Assembly (NCBI GenBank): GCA_036274895.1
Contig: DASUEU010000058.1
Span: forward strand, 1-64,000
DNA length: 64,000 nt
Source: CALMKX01 sp036274895
GTDB taxonomy: Bacteria; Acidobacteriota; Thermoanaerobaculia; Multivoradales; SZUA-115
Direction of reading: 5' to 3'
Within the stretch, counting starts at the first letter, position 1. Each line of letters starts with the position of its first letter. The notes beneath the pieces were generated by a model, which was given only the letters and a program-made list of their open reading frames with translations, did no database searches and was not told the origin of the DNA. The position numbers and the translations under genes were made by a program. Of the stretch, positions 42,504 through 51,479 are shown piece by piece.

Positions 42504-43250
42504 ATGGCCTCGAGCAACGCACCAGCCCACCCCGCACGGCACCAGCTCCCCTTCCCGCAGCGATGGGCGGGGCCAGTTCCTGAGCCTGAGCGAGGGGCCG
42601 CAGGCCCCTACGAGGCCCTCCTGCCACGGGTCCGCCAGCGCCTCGCAGTAGCCGTCCACGAGCTGATGGAGAGCCGTCGCCGGGCTCACGGGCTCTGGCG
42701 AGAGCTGGCGCGGGTCGACAAGGAGCACCGCCCCCTGCTGGTGGCCAACCAGAATCGCTTCACCGAGTGGGGGCTGGCGGAGCTGTTGACGGAAAAGGCA
42801 AGGGAAGCGCTGGCCGGCGATCCGGATGCCGCGGAGCACCACGCTGCGCTCGTACTCATGGTTTGCGCACAGCTCGATCCTCCCGGTGGTCGTCTGCCCC
42901 TGTTGCGCGATCTGGAAGCTCAGGCCTGGGCGCTGGCCGGCGCTTCCCGTGCCGCTCGCGGTGAGCACGCCGCAGCCGGAGATGCCTTCCGGCGCGCCGC
43001 CGGCGCTCTCGCCCAAGGCTCCGGGGACCCTCTGCTGCGCGCCGATCTGCTTGAGCTGCGAGCCCCGTGGCTGCTGGCTCGAGGGCGGCGCCAGCGGGCC
43101 GAGCTGGCCCTGCGCGAGGCCCAGTCCCTGTGCACCCGCGCCGGGGAGTCCGGGCGCGCCGGGCGGTGCGCGGACGCCCTCGACGAGCTCGACCACCCCG
43201 GCGAGCCGGTTCGCTTCCGCCCCACCCTGGCCCACTCTGCGGGCCGCTGA
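42504..43250 (+). CDS. helical TPR-like protein of unknown function
   Basis: A 248-residue protein. The ATG at 42504 is chosen because AAGGAAG lies 5 nt upstream; an ATG at 42480 is the alternative. The sequence is almost wholly helical and rich in Ala, Leu and Arg (LTEKAREALAGDPDAAEHHA; LLRDLEAQAWALAGASRAAR; LLRADLLELRAPWLLA), resembling degenerate tetratricopeptide repeats. No catalytic motif and no TM segment is present. It follows an AT-rich stretch (42450-42478) that may hold its promoter. The function is unknown. Confidence 0.65.
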   Translation: MASSNAPAHPARHQLPFPQRWAGPVPEPERGAAGPYEALLPRVRQRLAVAVHELMESRRRAHGLWRELARVDKEHRPLLVANQNRFTEWGLAELLTEKAREALAGDPDAAEHHAALVLMVCAQLDPPGGRLPLLRDLEAQAWALAGASRAARGEHAAAGDAFRRAAGALAQGSGDPLLRADLLELRAPWLLARGRRQRAELALREAQSLCTRAGESGRAGRCADALDELDHPGEPVRFRPTLAHSAGR

Positions 43251-43302
43251 GCGGCTAAGATCGGCGCTCCGGCCGGCCCTTCCCCGGCCGACGGAGGCCG
43301 GC

Positions 43303-43713
43303 ATGGCGGTGCACATCGGCGGTCGTTACCTGGGAGAGCTCAAGACCGAGCTCACCCACGAGCCCTCGGGCGCCGTGTTGCGCACGGCCGCCCCCCTCGA
43401 CAACCAGGGCGACGGCAGCTCCTTTTCTCCCACGGACCTGGTGGCGGCCGGTCTCGGCGCCTGCATGATGACCATCCTCGGCATCGTGGCCCGCCGGGAC
43501 GGCATCGACCTCACGGGCGCCACCTTCTCGGTCGACAAGCACATGACCGCCGAGCCTCCCCGCCGCATCGCGAGGCTGGTCGTGGTGCTGCGGCTGCCGG
43601 CCTCGGTCCCCGTGGCGGACCGCGACAAGCTCCGCCGCGCCGCTCTCACCTGCCCGGTGCACCGGAGCCTGCTGCCGGAGATCGACATCCCCCTCGAGGT
43701 CGTCTACGAGTAG
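43303..43713 (+). CDS. OsmC family peroxiredoxin-like protein
   Basis: A 136-residue protein. It has the OsmC/Ohr fold with two cysteines at the expected sites: the first in LGACMMTILG and the second in LTCPVHRSL. Members reduce organic hydroperoxides with thiol chemistry in the cytoplasm. GGAGG lies 7 nt before the ATG at 43303. The gene is convergent with a small minus-strand gene and overlaps its 3' end by 10 nt. Confidence 0.9.
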   Translation: MAVHIGGRYLGELKTELTHEPSGAVLRTAAPLDNQGDGSSFSPTDLVAAGLGACMMTILGIVARRDGIDLTGATFSVDKHMTAEPPRRIARLVVVLRLPASVPVADRDKLRRAALTCPVHRSLLPEIDIPLEVVYE

Positions 43714-43925
43714 GCGCGGAGGCGCTCGGCGAGGCCGGCGAAGAAGGGCTCGAGGTCGTCCGCCTCGGGGAGGGTGATCTCGATCTTGCCGCCCGCCAGC
43801 CGGCGCACCTCGCCCTCTCCGGCGCTCAGCAGGGGCACGGTGATCTGCTCGCGGTCGAGGTCGAGCTCGTCGGTGACGTCGAAGACGCGGTTCATCAGTT
43901 GCTGGGTGAGGTAACCTGGTGCCAT
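43704..43925 (-). CDS. small acidic protein of unknown function
   Basis: A 73-residue protein from ATG 43925 (MAPGYLTQQLMNRVFD...). It is acidic (pattern DVTDELDLDREQITV, EADDLEPFFAGL) and probably alpha/beta, with no signal peptide or TM. Its start codon overlaps the clpS ATG on the other strand (bases 43923-43926 read CATG), and no SD is visible, so an internal start (M11) is possible. The codon pattern looks like coding sequence, but the function is unknown. Confidence 0.5.
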   Translation of the reverse strand: MAPGYLTQQLMNRVFDVTDELDLDREQITVPLLSAGEGEVRRLAGGKIEITLPEADDLEPFFAGLAERLRAYS

Positions 43926-44262
43926 GAGGTCGCTCGAAGGGGAGGAGCTCGCGAGCCCCGACGCCGGTAGTGAGACGAGGTCCCGTCCTCGTCGCCCCCG
44001 GCGCAGCCGTGTGATCTTGCACAACGATGATTTCACGACCATGGACTTCGTCGTCCACGTGCTGATGAAGCACTTCGGTAAGCCGCCCGGGGAAGCCACC
44101 CAGGTCATGCTCGAGGTCCACTACAAGGGGATCGGCGTGGCGGGCACCTATCCCCACGAGGTCGCCGAGACCAAGGTGGCCGAGGTCACGGCCGAGGCCC
44201 GGGTGGCGGAAATGCCGCTGCTGCTCACCCTCGAGCCGGCCGCGGACGAGGAGCCGTCATGA
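43924..44262 (+). CDS. clpS: ATP-dependent Clp protease adaptor ClpS
   Basis: A 112-residue protein with a flexible N-terminal arm (1-28) and the ClpS core. The N-degron pocket residues are in VILHNDDFTTMDFVVHVL, followed by HYKGIGVAGTYPHEVAETKV. ClpS delivers N-end-rule substrates to ClpAP. Its stop overlaps the clpA start (ATGA), so the two are translationally coupled. The ATG overlaps the divergent gene start at 43925, leaving no room for separate promoters between them. Confidence 0.92.
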   Translation: MRSLEGEELASPDAGSETRSRPRRPRRSRVILHNDDFTTMDFVVHVLMKHFGKPPGEATQVMLEVHYKGIGVAGTYPHEVAETKVAEVTAEARVAEMPLLLTLEPAADEEPS

Positions 44263-46547
44263 GGCTCTCCCAGGACCTCGAGATCTCGCTCGCCGTGGCC
44301 CTCTCCGAGGCCGGTCGCCTCGGGCACGAGTATGCGGGCACCGAGCACCTGCTCTACGCCCTCACCCTCGACAGCCGGGTCAGCCGCATCCTCGGCGCTG
44401 CCGGGGCCAGCGTCGAGAGGCTGCGCAAGCGCCTCTCCCACTACCTCAGCCACGACATCCTGCCGGTGATCGACGAGGGGGGCAGCCCGGGCGAGCCCCG
44501 CCTTTCTCTGGCTCTCGAGAGGGTCTTCGCCCAGGCGACGATGCAGGTCCAGGGTGCCGGCCGCGAGCAGGTGGACGGCGCGGACCTGCTGGTCGCCCTG
44601 TTCAGCGAGCCCGGCTCCTACGGCGTCGAGCTGCTCAAGAGCGAAGGCATCAGCCGCTACGACGTGGTCAGCTATCTCGCCCACGGTGCGCGCAGGGTCG
44701 CCGAGGGCACGTCCCTACCGGCCCGGCGTCCGGAACGCGAGCGGGCCGAGCCCGGGGAGCTCGAGGACGAGGATGGCGAGGCCAGCCCCGATCCGGGCGA
44801 CCCGCTCGCCGCCTTCGCCCGGGACCTGACCGCCGAGGCCGCGAGGGGTGAGCTCGACCCGCTGATCGGCCGGGCCCGGGAGCTCGAGCGCCTGTTCCAG
44901 ATCCTCCAGCGCCGGACCAAGAACAACCCCCTCCTGGTCGGCGAGCCGGGAGTGGGCAAGACGGCTTTGGTCGAGGGTCTGGCCGGACGCATCGCCGCCG
45001 GCGGGGTGCCCTCCCCCTTCACCGGCACCCGCATCTTCCGGCTGGACCTGGGAGCCCTGCTCGCGGGCACTCGCTACCGGGGTGACTTCGAGAACCGCCT
45101 GAAGGCCCTGCTCGGCGCCCTGGCCGACCCGGACCGGGCCGGCCAGAGGCCGATCCTCTTCATCGACGAGATCCACACCCTGATCGGTGCCGGCTCGACC
45201 GGCCGCGGCACCCTCGACGCCTCGAACCTCTTGAAGCCAGGCCTCGAGCAGGGGCGGCTGCGAGCGATCGGCGCCACCACCTGGGAGGAATACCGCCAGA
45301 CTTTCAGCCGCGACGCCGCTCTGGCCCGGCGCTTCCAGAAGATCGAGCTCGGCGAGCCCTCCGTGGCCGAGACGGTGGCGATCTTCCAGGGCCTCGCCGA
45401 CCGCTACGAGCGCCATCACCAGATCCGCTACTCCAAAGCCGTGGCCGAGGCCGCCGCCGAGCTGGCCAGCCGCTACCTGCGAGACCGCCACCTGCCCGAC
45501 TCCGCCCTCGACCTGCTCGACGAGACCGGCGCCGTGCTCCACCTGGCCGGGCGCAAGCAGGCCGGGGTGGCCGACGTCGAGGAAGTGGTGGCCCGGATGG
45601 CGGGCATTCCGGTCGGCAACGTGCGCCGGGACGAGCGCGACCGCCTGCGCGACCTCGCCCGCGAGCTCAAGAAAGTGGTCTTCGGCCAGGACGAGGCCGT
45701 GGAGCGGCTGGCCACGGCGGTCAAGGTGGCCCGCGCTGGCCTGCGGGACCCCGTCCGGCCGATCGGCTGCTTCCTGCTGACCGGGCCCACCGGCGTGGGC
45801 AAGACCGAGGTCGCCCGCCGCCTGGCCGAGGTGCTGTCCGTGGCCTTCCTGCGCTTCGACATGAGCGAGTACATCGAGCGCCACACGGTCTCCCGTCTGG
45901 TCGGCGCCCCTCCCGGCTACGTCGGCTACGACCGCGGCGGCCTGCTGACCGAGGCGGTGGCCAAGAGCCCGCACGCCGTGCTGCTCTTGGACGAGATCGA
46001 GAAGGCCCATCCGGACGTCTTCAACCTGCTGCTCCAGGTGATGGACCACGGCACCCTGACCGACACCAACGGCAAGGCCACGGACTTCCGTCACGTGGTG
46101 CTGCTGATGACCTCCAACGTCGGCGCCCGCGAGCTGGCGGCCCGGCCGATCGGCCTCGCCGGCGCCGAGCCCGGCGGCACCCGCCCGGACGCCGAGCGCG
46201 CCGTCGAGAAGCTGTTCTCGCCGGAGTTCAGGAACCGCCTGGACGCCCGCCTGGAGTTCAAGCCCCTGACCCCCGAGGTGATGGAGCGCATCGTCGAGAA
46301 GATGGTGCGCGAGCTCGGTGTTCAGCTCGCCGGCCGGCGGGTCACGGTCGAGCTGACCGCGGCCGGCCGCGAGGTGCTCGCCCGGCTCGGCTTCGACCCC
46401 GCCTTCGGCGCCCGCCCCCTGGCCCGGGTGATCGAGGAGAAGGTCAAGCAGCCACTGACCGACGAGCTGCTCTTCGGCGCCCTGGCCGAGGGGGGCAAGC
46501 TCACCCTCGACGCTGAAGCGGGCGAGCTCCAGTTGCGATTCGCCTGA
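44259..46547 (+). CDS. clpA: ATP-dependent Clp protease ATP-binding subunit ClpA
   Basis: A 762-residue AAA+ unfoldase of typical ClpA size. The N-domain has two Clp_N repeats (LGHEYAGTEHLLYALTL; the second near residues 80-140). D1 has Walker A GEPGVGKTA and Walker B ILFIDEIH; D2 has Walker A GPTGVGKTE and VLLLDEIEKA. There is no M-domain, so it is ClpA rather than ClpB/C. It works with ClpP and ClpS in regulated proteolysis. clpP is not in the window. Confidence 0.95.
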   Translation: MRLSQDLEISLAVALSEAGRLGHEYAGTEHLLYALTLDSRVSRILGAAGASVERLRKRLSHYLSHDILPVIDEGGSPGEPRLSLALERVFAQATMQVQGAGREQVDGADLLVALFSEPGSYGVELLKSEGISRYDVVSYLAHGARRVAEGTSLPARRPERERAEPGELEDEDGEASPDPGDPLAAFARDLTAEAARGELDPLIGRARELERLFQILQRRTKNNPLLVGEPGVGKTALVEGLAGRIAAGGVPSPFTGTRIFRLDLGALLAGTRYRGDFENRLKALLGALADPDRAGQRPILFIDEIHTLIGAGSTGRGTLDASNLLKPGLEQGRLRAIGATTWEEYRQTFSRDAALARRFQKIELGEPSVAETVAIFQGLADRYERHHQIRYSKAVAEAAAELASRYLRDRHLPDSALDLLDETGAVLHLAGRKQAGVADVEEVVARMAGIPVGNVRRDERDRLRDLARELKKVVFGQDEAVERLATAVKVARAGLRDPVRPIGCFLLTGPTGVGKTEVARRLAEVLSVAFLRFDMSEYIERHTVSRLVGAPPGYVGYDRGGLLTEAVAKSPHAVLLLDEIEKAHPDVFNLLLQVMDHGTLTDTNGKATDFRHVVLLMTSNVGARELAARPIGLAGAEPGGTRPDAERAVEKLFSPEFRNRLDARLEFKPLTPEVMERIVEKMVRELGVQLAGRRVTVELTAAGREVLARLGFDPAFGARPLARVIEEKVKQPLTDELLFGALAEGGKLTLDAEAGELQLRFA

Positions 46548-46617
46548 AACGTCGAGGGGGGTCCCGACGTAGTCGTGGCAACGGGCTTGGCCCGCGCTCG
46601 CTACGAGGAGATCTCCC

Positions 46618-49029
46618 ATGCACCCACTCCAGCAGGACCTCCGCTCCGGCTTGCGCCTGATCGCGCAGAAGCCGGGGCTCGCCGCCGTCAGCATCCTGAC
46701 CTTCGCCCTCGGCATCGGCCTGACCACCGCCATGTTCTCGATCGTCATGGGCGGCATGGCCGACCTTCCCTTCGAGGAATCCGACCGGCTCGTCCACCTC
46801 GAAGAGGCCAACCTGCCCCTCGACGACGAGAGCATCGAGGTGCCGCCGCACGACTTTCTCGACTGGCGAAACCAACAGAAGAGCTTCGAGGACCTCGCCG
46901 GCTTCTCCACCGGCACCATGAACCTGGCTGCGCCCGGCGATCGCCCGCAGCGCTTCTCGGGCGGTTTCGTCACCCCCAACGTGTTCAACGTCCTGCGCGT
47001 CGGGCCGATCCTGGGGCGCAGCCTCCAGGCCGCCGACAGCGACCCGAGCGCCGAGCCGGTGGTGCTGTTGGGGCACAGCGTCTGGACCAACCGCTTCGGC
47101 GCCGACCCCGCCATCGTCGGTCGCCGGGTGAGGGTCAACTCCCAGGAGCGCACCATCGTCGGGGTGATGCCCGAAGGCTTCCTCTTTCCCTTCCGCGAGC
47201 ACCTCTGGGTGCCCCTGGTCTTCGACCTCACCAACGTCAAGCGAGGTGAGGGCCAGACTCTCGAGGTCATCGGCCGCCTGAAGCCGGGGGTGTCCCTCGA
47301 ACAGGCCCGGGCCGAGATGGGCGCCGTGGCCCAGCAACTCGCCGCCGCCTACCCGGAGACCAACAAGGACGTGAGCGTGGTGGCCAAGCCCTTCACCCAC
47401 GAATACATCGACGACGAGCCGCGCAGCATGCTGTGGGCGATGCTCGCCGCCGTCATCCTGGTGCTGATCATCGCCTGCATCAACGTCGCGAACCTGTTGA
47501 TCGCCCGCACCGCCGCCCGCAGCAAGGAGATCGCCGTCCGCTCCACCTTGGGGGCGAGCCGCGGCCGGCTGGTGGCGCAGATCCTCATCGAGGCCTTGGT
47601 GCTCGCGAGCCTCGGAGCCCTGCTCGGCCTGACCCTGGCCGTGGTGGGCATCGACGTGTTCAACCGCGCCATCGTCGACACCGAGCCGCCGTTCTGGATC
47701 GACATCAAGCTCGACGCCCCGGTGCTGCTGTTCAGCCTGGCGATGACCCTGCTCGCCGCCCTCATGGCCGGCGCCATCCCCGCCCTGCGGGCCACCGGCA
47801 AGAAGGTCAACGAGGTGCTCAAGGATGAGAGCCGGGGCGGCACCGGCCTGCGCATCGGCAGGATCAGCAAGACCCTGGTGACGATCGAGGTCGGGCTGTC
47901 CCTGGCGCTGTTGGTCTCGGCCGGCCTGATGATCAAGAGCGTGGCCCGCCTGCGCACGGCGGATTGGGGCTTCGATCCCGCCAACACCTTCACGGCGCGG
48001 GTGGCCCTCTTCGAGCAGGACTATCCCCGGCCGGAGGATCGCCGGCAGCTGCTGCAGCAGCTGATCGAGAGAGTCGAGGCCCTGCCCGGCGTAGAGGCCG
48101 CGGGCCTGACCGACAACCTCCCGGTGGGAGGCTCCTGGGGCGACCGGGTGGCGATCGAGGGCAAGGACTACCCGACCGAGAAGGACTACCCGGAGACCCG
48201 GCTCGCCGCCGTGACCCCGGGCTGGTTCCAGGTGCTGGGCGCACCGGCTGCGGCCGGTCGCGAGTTCGGACGCGAGGACCACGCCGAGAATCTGCTCGTC
48301 GCCGTGGTCAACCAGAGCTTCGCCCGTGCTCACTTTGGCGCCGCCGACCCCGTGGGCAAGCGCCTCCGCCTGGGGGGCGCGAAGTCCACCGAGAGCTGGC
48401 GCACCATCGTCGGGGTGGTGCCGGACCTCTACATGGACGGGCCGCAGAACGACGAGCCCGCAGGCATCTACCTGCCGCTCTGGCAGGTCGACCGCAGCTT
48501 CATCAGCATCCTGGCGAGAACCGCCGGCGAGCCGATGAGCTTGACCGCCGCGGTGCAGGGGGCGGTCTCCAGCCTGGACGCCAACACGCCGATCTACTTC
48601 GTCTACGACATGGAGCAGGTGATCGGGCGCAGCACCTGGTTCTACAGCGTCTTCGGCTCCCTGTTCATGATCTTCGGCTTCGTCGCGCTGTTCCTGGCGG
48701 CGATCGGCCTCTACGGGGTGATGGCCTTCTCGGTGCACCAGCGCAGCCAGGAGGTCGGCATCCGCATGGCCCTGGGCGCCGAGAGCCGGCGCGTGCTGGG
48801 CATGATTCTCGGGCAGGGTGGCCGGCAGCTGGTGATCGGCATGGCCCTGGGGCTGCCTCTGGGCCTGGCCTTCGCCAACGCGGTCGAGGGGTTCCTCTTC
48901 CACGTCGAGCCCTTCGACCCGTCGATCTTCGCGCTGATCGTCACTGCACTCACCGCCACCGGCTTCGCGGCATGCTACTTCCCGGCCCGCCGGGCCGCGG
49001 CGACGCATCCGATGACGGCGTTGCGGTAG
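46618..49029 (+). CDS. orphan MacB/FtsX-type permease (ADOP-like), copy 1
   Basis: An 803-residue membrane protein with two MacB-periplasmic-core plus FtsX modules: N-terminal TM near residues 20-45, soluble MacB_PCD, three TM helices (about 275-395), a second soluble domain, and three TM helices at the end (GSLFMIFGFVALFLAAIGLYGVMAF...). This duplicated layout without an ATPase gene alongside is the acidobacterial duplicated orphan permease form. Function is inferred as part of an ABC-type efflux or signalling complex. GAGGAG lies 7 nt before the ATG. Confidence 0.88.
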   Translation: MHPLQQDLRSGLRLIAQKPGLAAVSILTFALGIGLTTAMFSIVMGGMADLPFEESDRLVHLEEANLPLDDESIEVPPHDFLDWRNQQKSFEDLAGFSTGTMNLAAPGDRPQRFSGGFVTPNVFNVLRVGPILGRSLQAADSDPSAEPVVLLGHSVWTNRFGADPAIVGRRVRVNSQERTIVGVMPEGFLFPFREHLWVPLVFDLTNVKRGEGQTLEVIGRLKPGVSLEQARAEMGAVAQQLAAAYPETNKDVSVVAKPFTHEYIDDEPRSMLWAMLAAVILVLIIACINVANLLIARTAARSKEIAVRSTLGASRGRLVAQILIEALVLASLGALLGLTLAVVGIDVFNRAIVDTEPPFWIDIKLDAPVLLFSLAMTLLAALMAGAIPALRATGKKVNEVLKDESRGGTGLRIGRISKTLVTIEVGLSLALLVSAGLMIKSVARLRTADWGFDPANTFTARVALFEQDYPRPEDRRQLLQQLIERVEALPGVEAAGLTDNLPVGGSWGDRVAIEGKDYPTEKDYPETRLAAVTPGWFQVLGAPAAAGREFGREDHAENLLVAVVNQSFARAHFGAADPVGKRLRLGGAKSTESWRTIVGVVPDLYMDGPQNDEPAGIYLPLWQVDRSFISILARTAGEPMSLTAAVQGAVSSLDANTPIYFVYDMEQVIGRSTWFYSVFGSLFMIFGFVALFLAAIGLYGVMAFSVHQRSQEVGIRMALGAESRRVLGMILGQGGRQLVIGMALGLPLGLAFANAVEGFLFHVEPFDPSIFALIVTALTATGFAACYFPARRAAATHPMTALR

Positions 49030-49089
49030 GAGACAGGGACTCGTCGTTGGGGAGGGCGACGCATGCGTCGCCCTCTTCGTTTGATTGGC

Positions 49090-50067
49090 CTACCAACTGC
49101 TCGACGACCCACCGCCGCCGAAACCGCCACCGCCGCCCGAGAATCCGCCCCCGCCCCCGCCCGACGACCAACCTCCACCCCCACCACCGCTCGACCAGCC
49201 ACCGCCACCGCCGCGGGAGGACCAACCCCCGCCGGTGTTGGCGGCGAGCTTCTTCTGCCAGGCCTGCGCAGCCTTGTTGCTGCCGAAGAAGACCTTGGCC
49301 GCGATGAACACCACCCACCAAAAGATGACCGCGATCCCACCCGTACCCGGGCCGAGGAAGGCCTGGGGGAAGAGGAACCAGAACGGGGTGAGGAAGCAGG
49401 CGAGGAAATAGCTGGCGAAGCCGCGGGTGATGAGGGCGAAGAACGAGAAGGTGCCCACCGTGGCGAGGAACAGGAACCCCATCAGGAGAACCGCGGCGAA
49501 CCCCGAGAGCTGTTTCGGCCCCGAGCCCCCGGCCTCTGGTGGCGGCAGCGTGTCTTCCCCTCGCACCAGGCCGGCCACCACCCGCACCCCCTCCTCGATG
49601 CCGCCGCCGAAGTCCCCGGCTCGAAAGCGCGGCCGTAGCACGTCATCGAGCACCCGGCGGGCCTTGAGGTCCGGGATCGCCCCTTCGAGGCCGTAGCCGA
49701 CCTCCAGGCGCATCTTGCGATCGTCCCGGGCGATCAGCAGCAGCGCGCCGTCGTCGAACTTGCCCCGGCCGAGCTTCCAGGTCTCGGCCACGCGCAGAGA
49801 GAAGTCCTCCAAGGACTCGCCTTCCAGGCTCGGGATGGTCAGCACGGCCACCTGCGAGCCCTTCTCCTGTTCGAGCTTCTCGAGCTCGGCGTTGATGCGG
49901 ACCTCGGCATCCGGAGGGATGACGTCGGCGAGGTCGTTGACCCGCCCGGCCAGGTAGGGCACTTCCAGGGCCGCGGCGGGGAGGGCGAGGAGGAGGGCGA
50001 GGAGCAGGGTAGGGGCGCACGGCCGTGCGCCCCTACCGCCGGAGCGGGAGATCGCCTCTCTACTCAT
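49090..50067 (-). CDS. TPM domain protein with Gly/Ser-rich tail
   Basis: A 325-residue protein. The ATG at 50067 opens a signal sequence with an Arg/Gly-rich stretch (SGGRGARPCAP) encoded by a palindromic repeat. Residues about 35-170 are a TPM domain (YLAGRVNDLADVIPPDAEVRINAELEKLE; LLLIARDDRKMRLEVGYGLEGAIPD), followed by two or three TM helices and a Gly/Ser/Trp repeat tail ending GGGSSSSW. This matches YgcG-like TPM proteins, often paired with LemA. A role in envelope homeostasis is inferred. Confidence 0.85.
   Translation of the reverse strand: MSREAISRSGGRGARPCAPTLLLALLLALPAAALEVPYLAGRVNDLADVIPPDAEVRINAELEKLEQEKGSQVAVLTIPSLEGESLEDFSLRVAETWKLGRGKFDDGALLLIARDDRKMRLEVGYGLEGAIPDLKARRVLDDVLRPRFRAGDFGGGIEEGVRVVAGLVRGEDTLPPPEAGGSGPKQLSGFAAVLLMGFLFLATVGTFSFFALITRGFASYFLACFLTPFWFLFPQAFLGPGTGGIAVIFWWVVFIAAKVFFGSNKAAQAWQKKLAANTGGGWSSRGGGGGWSSGGGGGGWSSGGGGGGFSGGGGGFGGGGSSSSW
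50008..50037. repeat. 30-bp perfect palindrome inside the TPM gene
   Basis: Positions 50008-50022 and 50023-50037 are exact reverse complements (GGTAGGGGCGCACGG / CCGTGCGCCCCTACC). It encodes part of the N-terminal signal region of the TPM protein. Palindromes with this wording are frequent intergenic repeats elsewhere; inside a gene it is unusual. Confidence 0.85.
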
Positions 50068-50716
50068 CGCGCAACCTCGGCTGGCTGGACAGCTCGTCAC
50101 GGTCGTCGGCGCGGCGGGCCACGCCGCTTGCGGCGAGCAGCCGGCCACAGCGGCCGACCGCCTCGATCAGCGCTTCCGGCGCCCGCCCCTCGCGGATCCC
50201 GGCGGCGATGCTCCGGGCGATCGCCTGCCACTCTTCCTCCGCCACGCGGGCGCGGATCCCCTTGTCAGGCAGGATCAGCACCCGGTGCTCGAAGAGGGCG
50301 AGGAAGATCAGCACGCCGGTGCGGTCGACCGTGGCGAACACTTCCTCCTCGATGAACGCCGCGGCAGCCCGGTGCTCGACGCGGCGCTCGAGGCTCTCCG
50401 GGTGCGTCAGCCACCGGCGCAGCGAGGGCCAGGTGGCCGTCGCGGCGTAGGCGATGGTGGCTGCGCCGGCCACCGGCAGGGTGATCCACAGCGGCCCCCA
50501 ACCACCCCAATAGCCACCCAGCGCGTGCGCCAGACCGGCGGCGGCCGCCGCCATGACGGCGGCGAAGGCCGCGGCCCGCCAGCAGGCGCCACGGTAGGCG
50601 TCGCACCGGCCGACGACGTAGACCACGATCTCGCCGCCGCTCCCCTCCTCCGCCTCGACGGTGGCGGCATGGACCCGCTCGAGGTCGGCCTGGCTGAAGA
50701 TCTGACGCGCGCTCAT
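50060..50716 (-). CDS. TPM domain membrane protein
   Basis: A 218-residue protein. Its N-terminus (FSQADLERVHAATVEAEEGSGGEIVVYVVGRCDAY) is the start of a TPM fold. Two TM helices follow (about 45-66 and 70-92), and then the second half of the fold (AAAAFIEEEVFATVDRTGVLIFLALFEHRVLILPDKGI). TM helices inserted in a TPM domain are typical of the second TPM gene in lemA operons. It overlaps the next gene by 8 nt and follows lemA by 12 nt. Confidence 0.82.
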   Translation of the reverse strand: MSARQIFSQADLERVHAATVEAEEGSGGEIVVYVVGRCDAYRGACWRAAAFAAVMAAAAAGLAHALGGYWGGWGPLWITLPVAGAATIAYAATATWPSLRRWLTHPESLERRVEHRAAAAFIEEEVFATVDRTGVLIFLALFEHRVLILPDKGIRARVAEEEWQAIARSIAAGIREGRAPEALIEAVGRCGRLLAASGVARRADDRDELSSQPRLRDE

Positions 50717-50728
50717 GCCGGCGCGCCC

Positions 50729-51316
50729 CTAGAACTGGACCTTCGGCGGCTGGTCGGAGCCCGGGCGGGCCTCGAAGTAGGGCTTCTCCTTGAAGCCGAG
50801 CAGGCCGGCGATGAGCACCGTGGGGAACCTCCGGCGCGCCGTGTTGAAGGCTTGCGCCGCCTCGGTGAAACGGCCCCGCTCGACGGTGATGCGGTTCTCG
50901 GTGCCCTCGAGCTGGGCCTGGAGGTCCCGGAATGCCTCGGTGGCCTTGAGCTCCGGGTACTTTTCAACCACCACCAGGAGGCGGGACAGGGCGCTCGACA
51001 GCCCCTCCTGGGCCTGCTGGAACTGCGCGAACTGCTGGGCGTCCGGCACGCCGGCGAACTGCACCTGGCCGACCTTGGCCCGGGCTTCCACCACGGCGGT
51101 GAAGGTATCCCGCTCGAAATTGGCCGCGCCCTTGACCGTCTCGACCAGGTTCGGGATCAAGTCCGCCCGCCGCTGGTAGACGTTCTCCACCTGGCTCCAG
51201 GCCTGCTTGACGCCCTCTTCGAGGCTCACCAGGTTGTTGTAACCGCTCATGGCCCACAGGCCGAAGATCAGCAGGATGCCCACCACCACACCGCAGCCGA
51301 GGAGTTTCTTGTTCAT
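50729..51316 (-). CDS. lemA: LemA family protein
   Basis: A 195-residue protein with an N-terminal TM helix (residues 4-24) and a long four-helix cytosolic or extracytosolic domain. The family signature YNNLVSLEEGVKQAWSQVENVYQRRADLIPNLVETVK is split over residues 26-62, with AFNTARRRFPTVLIAGLLGFKEKPYFEA at the C-terminus. LemA and TPM proteins commonly sit together; their role is unclear. GGGGGA lies before the ATG. It is the first gene of the operon lemA-TPM-TPM. Confidence 0.92.
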   Translation of the reverse strand: MNKKLLGCGVVVGILLIFGLWAMSGYNNLVSLEEGVKQAWSQVENVYQRRADLIPNLVETVKGAANFERDTFTAVVEARAKVGQVQFAGVPDAQQFAQFQQAQEGLSSALSRLLVVVEKYPELKATEAFRDLQAQLEGTENRITVERGRFTEAAQAFNTARRRFPTVLIAGLLGFKEKPYFEARPGSDQPPKVQF

Positions 51317-51446
51317 CCGGTCCCCCTTCGAAAACGAGCTGGATCTGTGCTGTGAAGCGTTTCGGCGGGCAGTATATCGCCCGGCCCTCCCTACGCCCGG
51401 CGGGGCGGGGGAATTCCCGGTGAGGGCGCCCTCACCCCCTCGGCTC

Positions 51447-51465
51447 GTTCCCACGCAGAGCGTGG
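51447..51465. repeat. GTTCCCACGCAGAGCGTGG partial palindrome
   Basis: The same 19 nt as in 11284-11302, here with a broken 3' arm. It belongs to the same intergenic palindrome family. Confidence 0.55.
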
Positions 51466-51479
51466 CTCCCCTCCCCCAT

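Noticed and set aside
49063..49640. Plus-strand open frames over the Gly/Ser-rich tail of the TPM gene
   Set aside because: They are Pro/Arg-rich shadows of the GGGG-W repeats.
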